64,000 bases of DNA from Streptococcus merionis DSM 19192. Its GTDB lineage: Bacteria; Bacillota; Bacilli; Lactobacillales; Streptococcaceae. This document shows positions 57,129-64,000 of the stretch, piece by piece. The stretch covers positions 1-64,000 of the forward strand of contig NZ_KB904557.1 in the NCBI RefSeq assembly GCF_000380085.1, written 5' to 3'. The notes below the pieces were generated by a model. That model saw only the letters and a program-made list of their open reading frames with translations, did no database searches and was not told the origin of the DNA. The position numbers and the translations under genes are program-made. Position 1 is the stretch's first letter. Every line of letters begins with the position of its first letter.

Positions 57129-57863
57129 TTATTTTTGGCACACAAAAAACCACCGTTTACTTGTCTCAGTTGGTTCCTTGTCCTCAAAGTCTGCATAGAC
57201 TTTGACATCAGTGAAACCGGCTTGTTCAAGGAGAATATCGTAGGTTAGAAGTTCGTAGGTCCGCTCTTCGTGGACTTCATCAAATCGAGTAAAGCGTCCG
57301 TCCTTGTCCTTAATGAAAAAGGTCAGCTCGTGGACAACAGAGTGAGGAGCCTCATCTTCATAAGTATCCCAAACCATGGCAAAATCTTCGGCATTTTCAT
57401 GATAAGAATAGCCAGGAAAAACTTCATCAGTCTGGTAGGTTGAGTGAACATCAAAGATGAAAGTACCACCCTCATTGAGATGAGCGTAAACGCCTGCAAA
57501 AACATCGCCCACTTCAACCTCGTCCTGCATGTAGCAGATGGAATCCGAGTAGCAGGTCACCAAATCAAACTGGCCAACAGATGAGAGATCCAGCATATTA
57601 CCCACCACAAATTCAATGGACTCTCCCACTGCCTTAGCGCGCTTGTCCGCAATTTTAAGCATATCTTCGCTTAAATCAAGCCCTGTCACCTCAAAGCCAG
57701 CTTGGGCAAAGCGAACCGATTGGATACCTGTCCCACAGGCCAATTCTAGCAGTTTTTTCTTATCTTTTGGGAAATGGCGGAGCGAAAAGTCCGTCCACAA
57801 ATCGTAAAGCGAGTCGTCCATGATACTGTCATAGACAGTCGCAAAAGTTTCATAAGTTGTCAT
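57129..57863 (-). CDS. class I SAM-dependent methyltransferase of the nadD-tmcAL cluster
   Basis: 244 residues from ATG 57861-57863, preceded by AAGAGGATA; upstream in-frame codons lack support. Motif I LLELACGTGIQSVRFAQAGF, acidic residue in GLDLSEDML, motif post I VGNMLDLS. The Y-D-x-x-M-D-D N terminus (TFATVYDSIMDD) is typical of the YqeM-like methyltransferases that sit between rsfS and tmcAL in Firmicutes. Substrate unknown. Confidence 0.85.
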   Translation of the reverse strand: MTTYETFATVYDSIMDDSLYDLWTDFSLRHFPKDKKKLLELACGTGIQSVRFAQAGFEVTGLDLSEDMLKIADKRAKAVGESIEFVVGNMLDLSSVGQFDLVTCYSDSICYMQDEVEVGDVFAGVYAHLNEGGTFIFDVHSTYQTDEVFPGYSYHENAEDFAMVWDTYEDEAPHSVVHELTFFIKDKDGRFTRFDEVHEERTYELLTYDILLEQAGFTDVKVYADFEDKEPTETSKRWFFVCQK

Positions 57864-58129
57864 GATATCTGTATCCTCTTTTATAATATCTCGTATTAAA
57901 AAAGTGAGGAGAGCCATGATGATCTTGCCCTCACCCACAAAGCATATAACCTATAAGATTACGCATACAAATTCTGAATAGATTTGTTCGGAAAGTCACC
58001 CTCTTCTAATAAATCGTCCTTCTAAGTTTTCAAATTGCGGTTGCAATCAGCTCTCTTAGATGAAGCAGTCTGACTTCTGAAACACTTTTGGTTTTCGAAC
58101 GAAGCTAATACTAGAAATTCTGTGCTTAA

Positions 58130-58215
58130 AATCGTGTCTGGACACAAGCAATCCCAATCTCCTGTATTTTTAGATTTACTGTTAAGACGCAGTGGTTGGG
58201 AGTAAGACATGTTCC
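58130..58215 (+). repeat. partial family B repeat
   Basis: CAATCTCCTGTATTTTTAGA and CGCAGTGGTTGGGAGTAAGAC recur in family B copies. The 57864-58220 gap otherwise holds the methyltransferase ribosome-binding site and no gene. Confidence 0.6.
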
Positions 58216-58220
58216 CCTGC

Positions 58221-58583
58221 CTATTGATTTTCAGCCAAAAATCCAGCAGTTTCAAGACTTTCAGCTTGGTGCCAAAGTTTTTCAAAGTTGTAGTGAGCAC
58301 GCATTTCTTCAGAGAAGACGTGAACAACCACACTGCCCAAGTCCAGAAGAACCCAGCCACTGTTGGCATCACCTTCGATACGGCTGGCATCACCGCCGGC
58401 CAGTTTGACTTGCTCACGAATATTGTCTGCAATGGCTTCTAGCTGGCGACTGTTCATGGCGCTAACCACAACAAAATAGTCAGTCAAGCTAGTCATTTCT
58501 GCGACGGAGAGGACAACAATATCCTCAGCACGCTTATCATCTGCTGCCTTAACAACCAATTCTACTAATTCAAGTTCTTTCAT
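58221..58583 (-). CDS. rsfS: ribosome silencing factor RsfS
   Basis: 120 residues, full length. [40 protein letters not shown] and [21 protein letters not shown] are the RsfS/Iojap signatures. It binds uL14 on the large subunit and blocks subunit joining in starvation. Its normal upstream partner gene is broken (see the pseudogene at 58588-58925). Confidence 0.93.
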   Translation of the reverse strand: MKELELVELVVKAADDKRAEDIVVLSVAEMTSLTDYFVVVSAMNSRQLEAIADNIREQVKLAGGDASRIEGDANSGWVLLDLGSVVVHVFSEEMRAHYNFEKLWHQAESLETAGFLAENQ

Positions 58584-58587
58584 TCAT

Positions 58588-58925
58588 TTCCTCTTAACAT
58601 GGGTTTTCAAATCATCAACTTGGGCAAAATAATCGTCCCAAATTGTCTCATAGTAATCCAGCAGGGTCAAAGCTGGAATGTCGTCGTCAGGAAAAAGATT
58701 CCTGCTCCACCACGGCTGCCTGATCGCCCAACTTGAAGGCTACTTTCACCACTACATTGATAGTCACCCCAATGATATTCAAGTGCTCAATCCCCGTGCC
58801 ATCCAGATAGTTTTGCAACTTTGTAGCCTTAAAGGCACTGTTGTAGCGCTTATCAATAATAACATCACTCACTTCTAGAGCGATCGATTCATGGATTTCC
58901 TAGCCAAGCGTCGCTGTAGCGAACA
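58588..58925 (-). pseudogene. cysteine hydrolase (isochorismatase-like), truncated and frameshifted
   Basis: On the minus strand 58687-58872 reads KRYNSAFKATKLQNYLDG, TGIEHLNIIGVTINVVV and LGDQAAVVEQESFS, then TGA. This is the middle of the cysteine hydrolase that lies between yqeK and rsfS in streptococci, but the GVCTN-type nucleophile Cys is now Thr-Ile-Asn and the N-terminal half is missing. In another frame an unrelated-looking tail LLDYYETIWDDYFAQVDDLK runs to a stop at 58588. The gene is dead. Confidence 0.7.
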
Positions 58926-58976
58926 TAGATAACTTCGATAGTATCCCCAGATGTTAAACATCTGTTACTAATAGGG

Positions 58977-59576
58977 CTATTTCTTCTTCAAATGGCTGAT
59001 ATAGGCATTGTAGGTTTCAAGGGTTTGAGGGTAAATCGGAATCCCTTTTTGAGCAAGGTGAGCTATGGTTCTAGCTGTTGCGTAGGCAACTGCCTGATCC
59101 AGATCACGTCTTGCTAGCTCACGCGCCTCTTCCACACCTGGAAAATCGCGCCCTGGCTCGATATAGTCTGCCACATAGACGATTTTATCAAGCAGGGTCA
59201 TATCACGACTGCCAACTGTGTGTCTGGCAATCGCCTGCAAAATCTCAGAATTCGTAATCCCCAAGTCTTTCTCAATCTGGTAAACCCCGATCACGCCGTG
59301 CCAGATATTATTGCCCCAGAGCTTAAGGCTTGGGTCCAGATGCTTTTGATCAATCAGATCGAGAAAGACCTGATCTGGCAGTTCTTTGGCGTAATCGTGC
59401 AGGAGAGCAGCCAAGCCCGCCATGTCTGGGTCGCAGCCGTATAGCTGAGCTAACGTGATCGCTGTAGCCTCCACACCGAGGACATGCTGGAAACGGTGAT
59501 CACTCATCTGCTGGCTGACATGTAGCAGCAAGTCTGCTCTGCTATGTCCCACAAGGGTCTCATAAGCATCACTCAT
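58977..59576 (-). CDS. yqeK: HD-domain hydrolase YqeK, probable symmetrical Ap4A hydrolase
   Basis: 199 residues. HD motifs: [13 protein letters not shown] (first His), [11 protein letters not shown] (His-Asp pair), NIWHGVIGV and [10 protein letters not shown], with [19 protein letters not shown] as the typical YqeK end segment. It splits diadenosine tetraphosphate. Its start overlaps nadD by 4 bases. Confidence 0.9.
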   Translation of the reverse strand: MSDAYETLVGHSRADLLLHVSQQMSDHRFQHVLGVEATAITLAQLYGCDPDMAGLAALLHDYAKELPDQVFLDLIDQKHLDPSLKLWGNNIWHGVIGVYQIEKDLGITNSEILQAIARHTVGSRDMTLLDKIVYVADYIEPGRDFPGVEEARELARRDLDQAVAYATARTIAHLAQKGIPIYPQTLETYNAYISHLKKK

Positions 59577-60205
59577 CGGTAAAGCTCCTCTTTTTGAATA
59601 TAATCTAAGACAGCTGTCGGAAGGAGAAAGTTGGGCGTCCGCCCCTGCTTAATGAAATCGCGAACCATGCTGGAAGAGATATCCATGAGGGGCACATCAA
59701 CCCAGATAACAGGATAAGAGGTGCCAGCCTTGTAGCGTGGGCGCTGAACGCCGACAAACTGAATCATCTGTACCAACTCGTCAATGCGGTACCACTTTGG
59801 TAGGTACTCGACCATGTCAGCTCCGATGATAAAGTAATAATCCGTATCAGGATTCTTCTCTTTGAGCAATTTCATGGTGTCATAGGTGTAGCTAATCCCT
59901 TTTCGCTCCAACTCAATGGTCTCAATGCCAAGTCCTGCGATATCGCCAAGGGCTAACTCCAGCATCTTGAGGCGATGCTTCTCATCAATCGTTTCTTTTG
60001 TATCGATATGAGGTGGGGTAAACTCAGGCATCAAGAGAACCTGATCTAAATTTAGCTGCTGGCGAACCTGATCTGCTACCAGCAAATGCGCATTATGGAC
60101 AGGGTTAAAATTTCCACCCAGAATACCAACTTGCTTACGGTTTGTCGGTTGATTTTCTGTTTCTAATTCGACCTTAGTAAAGGGGGTCAATAGTTCAATT
60201 GCCAT
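59573..60205 (-). CDS. nadD: nicotinate-nucleotide adenylyltransferase NadD
   Basis: 210 residues. [15 protein letters not shown] (nucleotide binding, H-x-x-H) and [13 protein letters not shown] (the ISSTxIR-type motif, here without Ile-Thr) are present. It makes nicotinate adenine dinucleotide in NAD synthesis. The start at 60203-60205 is weakly supported; a start nearer GILGG is possible. yhbY and yqeH, which normally lie just upstream of nadD, are missing here. Confidence 0.9.
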   Translation of the reverse strand: MAIELLTPFTKVELETENQPTNRKQVGILGGNFNPVHNAHLLVADQVRQQLNLDQVLLMPEFTPPHIDTKETIDEKHRLKMLELALGDIAGLGIETIELERKGISYTYDTMKLLKEKNPDTDYYFIIGADMVEYLPKWYRIDELVQMIQFVGVQRPRYKAGTSYPVIWVDVPLMDISSSMVRDFIKQGRTPNFLLPTAVLDYIQKEELYR

Positions 60206-60248
60206 ACGGCCTGACTCCTTAATCTATGCGGACCCATTGGCCCTAAGT

Positions 60249-60263
60249 CTTTCTATTATAGCA
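60249..60263 (-). promoter_or_regulatory. nadD promoter, extended -10
   Basis: On the minus strand TGC-TATAAT (60255-60263), about 50 bases before nadD. Its presence fits a newly separated nadD cluster lacking its former upstream genes. Confidence 0.5.
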
Positions 60264-60356
60264 CAAAATGGGGGAAATAAAAAGTTAACAAATTAACCTT
60301 GCACGCCCGCCAAGCGCAGGAAGAAATCAAGCATTGAAACGAGCCTGAGCCAAAAT

Positions 60357-60425
60357 GATATACTCCCCTTATAGTTTCTAGTGAAATTTTTGGTTTTTCA
60401 CTGTCCACTATAACGGGAGTATATC
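60357..60425. mobile_element. palindromic IS-end-like remnant (MITE-like)
   Basis: GATATACTCCCCTTATAGT (60357-60375) and ACTATAACGGGAGTATATC (60407-60425) are inverted repeats, extended by GTGAAA/TTTCAC, around a loop of a few bases. The form suggests two IS ends joined after loss of the transposase gene. It reaches into the kdgK stop codon (60424-60426) and could also act as its terminator. Confidence 0.6.
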
Positions 60426-61431
60426 ATCTAAGTATATTACTACCTTGATTTTGTACAAAGTTCTCGATTTCTTCACTAGTAAATTGGTTAATATCACCAA
60501 ACACTGTGTGTTTCAATACTGAAGCACCAATCGCAAAATTAATAAGTGAGTCCGCTTCTCGTTGTTTTAAAATACCATCAAGTACTGCTGCTGTAAATGC
60601 ATCACCTGTTCCTATACGATCATTGGCATGTTGAATGCGGTAGGTACGTGAGTGAGTGAGTTTATCTTCTTCTGGTTGATAAATATACCCAACTATATCA
60701 TACTGATTCGGAGTAATCGATTGGCGATTCATTCCGTAAATTATGGAAAGATTGGGATATTTTAACGAAATTTGTTCTAAATAAGATCCTAATGCACTTT
60801 GTGCATCAATATCAATGTCCATAAAATATTTTGCATCTAAAGAACCAGCAGATAAAATATCAACATAAGGTAGCACAGCGGTGAATGCATCTTTTGCCTC
60901 TTCATAGTTCCATATTTTTTGGCGGTAGTTCATATCAAAACTGATGACAATCCCCTTACTTTTAGCATATTCAATCAATTTTAATAAATAGGTATGCCAA
61001 AAAGAACTTAATCCTAATGTAATACCAGTTGTATGAAAATGGGTAATCCCCTCAAATAATTTCTCTAAATCCCACAAGTCATCGTCTAGTAGTGCTATGC
61101 TTGAGATTTCTCGATCATACACTACGTTACTAGCTCGTAAATCAGAACCAGTTTCAACAAAATAAGAGCCGAGACGTCCTTTATCTGTCTTCAAAATATG
61201 TGTTGGATTAACTCCAAAGGCTCGCATTTGAACCGGTATATTATCCGCTATCTCATTATCAGGTAAACATGTTGCATAATAAACTGTATTTTCTAGTTGC
61301 GATAAATTAATCGCTACATTGGCTTCAGCACCACCAAATGTAACATCCAATTGGTTTAAATAGCGCAAACGTTGATTATTTGGCGTGGACAATCGTAATA
61401 AACTTTCACCTAACGTTAAAATCGTTGACAT
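60424..61431 (-). CDS. kdgK: 2-keto-3-deoxygluconate kinase, PfkB family
   Basis: 335 residues from ATG 61429-61431 with AGAGGGA upstream. PfkB motifs: FGGAEANVAINLSQL near the N terminus and NDRIGTGDAFTAAVL with the catalytic Asp near the C terminus. It phosphorylates KDG to KDPG, feeding the aldolase encoded one base upstream. The C terminus ends at the palindromic remnant, yet the length is normal. Confidence 0.85.
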   Translation of the reverse strand: MSTILTLGESLLRLSTPNNQRLRYLNQLDVTFGGAEANVAINLSQLENTVYYATCLPDNEIADNIPVQMRAFGVNPTHILKTDKGRLGSYFVETGSDLRASNVVYDREISSIALLDDDLWDLEKLFEGITHFHTTGITLGLSSFWHTYLLKLIEYAKSKGIVISFDMNYRQKIWNYEEAKDAFTAVLPYVDILSAGSLDAKYFMDIDIDAQSALGSYLEQISLKYPNLSIIYGMNRQSITPNQYDIVGYIYQPEEDKLTHSRTYRIQHANDRIGTGDAFTAAVLDGILKQREADSLINFAIGASVLKHTVFGDINQFTSEEIENFVQNQGSNILR

Positions 61432-61432
61432 A

Positions 61433-62068
61433 TTATTTCCCTCTAATTTCATGCAACCGATTCGTATATTGTTGGGCTAATTGGGTTAGTGAGGCAAAAT
61501 CATCCCCTTCAACAGTACTTAATGCCCCACCAATACCGACCGCTACTGCGCCGGCAGCAAACCACTGATCTATATTTCCAAAGTTCACTCCACCAGTTGG
61601 CATTATATTAACTTGTGGTAATGGTGCTTTGACTGCTTTAATGTAATCTGGACCTACTAGACTACCAGGAAATAGTTTAATAATATCTACACCATATCGA
61701 AGCGCAGTTGTAATTTCTGTCATGGAAACACACCCAGGTAAATAAGGAATACGATATAAATTACACAATTGTGCAGTTTCAATATCAAATGAAGGGCTGA
61801 CGATGAAATCAGCTCCTGCAAAAATCGCAATCCGCGCAGAAACAGCATCTAAAACTGTACCAACACCCAATAACAAAGATTCATCTTCTGCTTTTAATTG
61901 TCGAACTACTTGATCAACATTTGGCGTAGAAAATGTTAATTCAATAGCTTTCATTCCCCCTTTTACGATTGCATGAACCATTTTTGTTGCCAATATCTCA
62001 TTTTCCGCACGTAACACTGCGATTATCCCCAGGTCCATTATACGTAAGAGTGTCCTTTCTTTTGTCAT
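61433..62068 (-). CDS. eda: KDPG aldolase (2-keto-3-deoxy-6-phosphogluconate aldolase)
   Basis: 211 residues from ATG 62066-62068; a GTG three codons earlier is possible. Class I aldolase signatures: IELTFSTPN (general Glu) and DIIKLFPGSLVG with the Schiff-base Lys, plus IMPTGGVN for phosphate binding. It splits KDPG into pyruvate and glyceraldehyde 3-phosphate. Middle gene of the PTS-aldolase-kinase operon. Confidence 0.9.
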   Translation of the reverse strand: MTKERTLLRIMDLGIIAVLRAENEILATKMVHAIVKGGMKAIELTFSTPNVDQVVRQLKAEDESLLLGVGTVLDAVSARIAIFAGADFIVSPSFDIETAQLCNLYRIPYLPGCVSMTEITTALRYGVDIIKLFPGSLVGPDYIKAVKAPLPQVNIMPTGGVNFGNIDQWFAAGAVAVGIGGALSTVEGDDFASLTQLAQQYTNRLHEIRGK

Positions 62069-62096
62069 AGTAAACACCTTTCTTTTTATACTTATT

Positions 62097-63452
62097 TCAA
62101 TCCTCTTTCATTACAAAATAATATGAAAGGAAAAAAGAAGAAACGAAAGCTACAATCCAACAGATAATCGCATAAACAAAATGAGGACCGATATAAGCTG
62201 GAATACTGAAAACACTAGATAAAATATATCCATATAACTTTACACCAAATAAACCAATCAATGCTGAACCAATCGTACTACCTAACGTAGCTGCGATAAA
62301 ACTTTTTTTATGTTTGGTTAAAACACCAAATAAAGCCGGTTCTGTAATGCCTAGGAATCCTGAAACAACTGCAGAAAATGCGATTTGCTTTTCGTTTTCT
62401 GTTTGATTTTTTTTGAAATATATAGCTAAAGTTGCACCCGTGATTGACAAGTTGGCAACGAACATCATTGGCATTAACATATCCCAACCTTTTGTAGCAA
62501 AGTTTTCTAATGCAATCGGGGTCATCGCATGGTGCATTCCTGTCAAAATAGCTATTGGACGAATGGCTCCAACGATAATACCTGCAAAAATTGGTGAGAT
62601 ATTAAATAGTCCATCAATGATCCAAGCTAAGCCTTTACCAAGATAAACTCCTGCAGGTCCAATAATTGTTAAACTTAAAAATCCAGTAATAAACAACGCT
62701 AGGAATGGTGTTACAACTGCACGCATATATTTAGGGATTTTACTATCAACCCATCGATAAATGTAACTCAATGCTAAAACTGATAAGATGATTGGTATAA
62801 TAGATCCTGAATAGTTGAATACACGAACAGGAATAAAACCAAATGGATAGAAGTTAGTAATCTCTCCTGCTTTTGCAGCATCAACCATTGTAGGAAACAT
62901 CAACGCAGCAGCTAGAGCAACAGCTAAATATTCATTAGTTTTAAATTTCTTTGCAGCAGATACAGCTGTAAAAAATGGTAAAAATGTAAATACTCCGCTA
63001 GCAATCATATCAATTACTAACACAGTGTCAGACTGGCCATTAATCAACTCTAAGGCAACTAAACCTGAAATAATCCCCTTTAGCATACCTGCACCAGCAA
63101 TCGCTGGGACGATAGGACCAAATACACCAGAAACAACATCCATGAACCATGATATAAAACTTTTTTTCTCCGGAATGTCATCTTCAGGTACTTGGGGTTG
63201 CTGAGCAATTCCTAATATATCTGTTAATTCAGTATAGTACTCATCAACATTAGTACCAATGACAATTTGAAATTGATCCTCTTTTCGATTTATACCGATA
63301 ACTCCATCTAATTGCTCAATATTTTCAGTATTTATCAATGAATAGTTTTTCAAAGAAAACCTTAGTCTCGTCATACAATGCCAAACATTCAAGATATTAC
63401 CTTTACCACCAACGTTAGCAATAATGGTATTTAAAACATCTTTTTTACTCAT
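62097..63452 (-). CDS. PTS EIIBC component, glucose/beta-glucoside superfamily
   Basis: 451 residues. The EIIB domain (1-80) has the phosphorylated Cys26 in NVWHCMTRLRFSL; the EIIC domain (about 105-451) has roughly ten membrane segments (GVFGPIVPAIAGAGMLKG; HHAMTPIALENF). No EIIA domain is attached, so a separate EIIA is needed. It imports and phosphorylates a sugar or sugar derivative; the linked KDG enzymes suggest a hexuronate-like or aminated disaccharide product. Confidence 0.88.
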   Translation of the reverse strand: MSKKDVLNTIIANVGGKGNILNVWHCMTRLRFSLKNYSLINTENIEQLDGVIGINRKEDQFQIVIGTNVDEYYTELTDILGIAQQPQVPEDDIPEKKSFISWFMDVVSGVFGPIVPAIAGAGMLKGIISGLVALELINGQSDTVLVIDMIASGVFTFLPFFTAVSAAKKFKTNEYLAVALAAALMFPTMVDAAKAGEITNFYPFGFIPVRVFNYSGSIIPIILSVLALSYIYRWVDSKIPKYMRAVVTPFLALFITGFLSLTIIGPAGVYLGKGLAWIIDGLFNISPIFAGIIVGAIRPIAILTGMHHAMTPIALENFATKGWDMLMPMMFVANLSITGATLAIYFKKNQTENEKQIAFSAVVSGFLGITEPALFGVLTKHKKSFIAATLGSTIGSALIGLFGVKLYGYILSSVFSIPAYIGPHFVYAIICWIVAFVSSFFLSYYFVMKED

Positions 63453-63496
63453 AAAAAAGCCACCTTTCTCATTTTTGTATTCGCTTTCTATGGATC

Positions 63497-63569
63497 CAAT
63501 ATACCATATAAGAAATGATTGCGCAAAGCATCAAAAAAAGCCATCTATACTCATTTAACCCTGTTAAAT
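63497..63569 (-). promoter_or_regulatory. PTS operon promoter and upstream palindrome
   Basis: On the minus strand TTGCGC (63520-63525), 17 bases, TATATT (63497-63502). Upstream, ATTTAAC-CCT-GTTAAAT (63553-63569) is a perfect 7-base inverted repeat between the two divergent units, a likely operator of a GntR- or IclR-type regulator not seen in the window. Confidence 0.6.
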
Positions 63570-63709
63570 CAACGTTTTCAAGCACACATCATTTAAAATT
63601 GGACTGGTTATAAATTGATATAACACATAATAAAAAGCCATATTGCTTTACACGAAAAAAAGTGTTTAAATTAAATAAAGACTTTAAATAAGGACAAGGA
63701 ACTATAAAT

Positions 63710-64000
63710 ATGAGATTAAGTGTAATCAAAAATGTCGAATGCTACACATTAAAACCTGATAGACATAACTTAGTTATTGTAAAAGTGACTACTGATGATG
63801 GTATTGAAGGCTGGGGATGTGCCACCTTCCAGCAACGTCCATTAGTCGTGAAATCAATGGTGGAAGATTATTTAAAACCGATTATCATAGGAAAGGTTGC
63901 TGATAATATCGAAGACCTCTGGCATTTGATGATGGTAAATGCATATTGGCGCAATGGTCCTGTTATTAACAACGCTGTTTCAGGAATTGATATAGCACTT
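63710..64000 (+). CDS. ManD/RspA-type enolase-superfamily dehydratase (partial, cut by window end)
   Basis: 97 residues, N-terminal part only, from ATG 63710 with AAGGACAAGGA upstream. [24 protein letters not shown] and [20 protein letters not shown] match the capping domain of D-mannonate or D-gluconate dehydratases of the RspA group. It would produce KDG for KdgK and the aldolase. The catalytic barrel is outside the window, so the substrate cannot be read. Divergent from the PTS operon. Confidence 0.85.
   Translation, partial: MRLSVIKNVECYTLKPDRHNLVIVKVTTDDGIEGWGCATFQQRPLVVKSMVEDYLKPIIIGKVADNIEDLWHLMMVNAYWRNGPVINNAVSGIDIAL

Overview
The window looks like a piece of a low-GC streptococcal chromosome, most like Streptococcus suis or a close relative. 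The reasons are the gene content (malQ/malR/malXCD, clpL with CtsR boxes, acoABCL-lplA, metQ-M20-metNI, nadD-yqeK-rsfS-tmcAL), an LPxTG hyaluronate lyase, and a dense load of dispersed intergenic repeats. The species is an inference from memory of these families; no search was possible.

Left edge to 20 kb. On the minus strand the first 500 bases hold the last ~77 codons of ftsH, its terminator, and a textbook rRNA-operon promoter and leader running off the window. Then come a three-domain flavin reductase fusion, a paralogue of its first domain, and an OFA-type MFS transporter; an antimicrobial-peptide-type ABC transporter with a divergent two-component system; feoA-feoB with a 49-residue Cys-rich FeoB partner; an alpha-L-rhamnosidase with a divergent AraC regulator; mnmM-dCMP deaminase; and an FMN-riboswitch operon (ribU-PAP2-GNAT).

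20-36 kb. lplA and the acoABCL 2-oxoacid dehydrogenase operon are separated by an oppositely oriented hyaluronate lyase gene. A TRIC channel gene with a structured leader follows, then the methionine import operon (metQ, M20 peptidase, metN, metI) with a MET-box.

36-51 kb. An orphan amino-acid binding lipoprotein, the maltodextrin locus (malQ, malR, malX, malC, malD, but no adjacent malP, malA or ATPase), yebC, clpL under CtsR, and a TipA-like MerR regulator.

51-60 kb. The conserved nadD-yqeK-(cysteine hydrolase)-rsfS-methyltransferase-tmcAL cluster is split by an AT-rich insertion. This carries a two-gene nuclease/helicase module that I read as Hachiman (hamA-hamB), a tightly linked Fic gene that is translationally coupled to tmcAL, and a small holin-like type I toxin beside it. 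The cysteine hydrolase of the cluster is a pseudogene. This block is the best candidate for an interesting system.

60-64 kb. After a palindromic IS-end-like remnant comes a sugar-acid (Entner-Doudoroff type) locus: KDG kinase, KDPG aldolase, a PTS EIIBC, and a divergent ManD-type dehydratase cut by the window end.

At least four families of dispersed repeats (called A-D here) sit between and inside operons. Some are nested, one sits inside the FMN riboswitch, and some touch stop codons. Coordinates were counted by hand; start codons were chosen by ribosome-binding site and family length.
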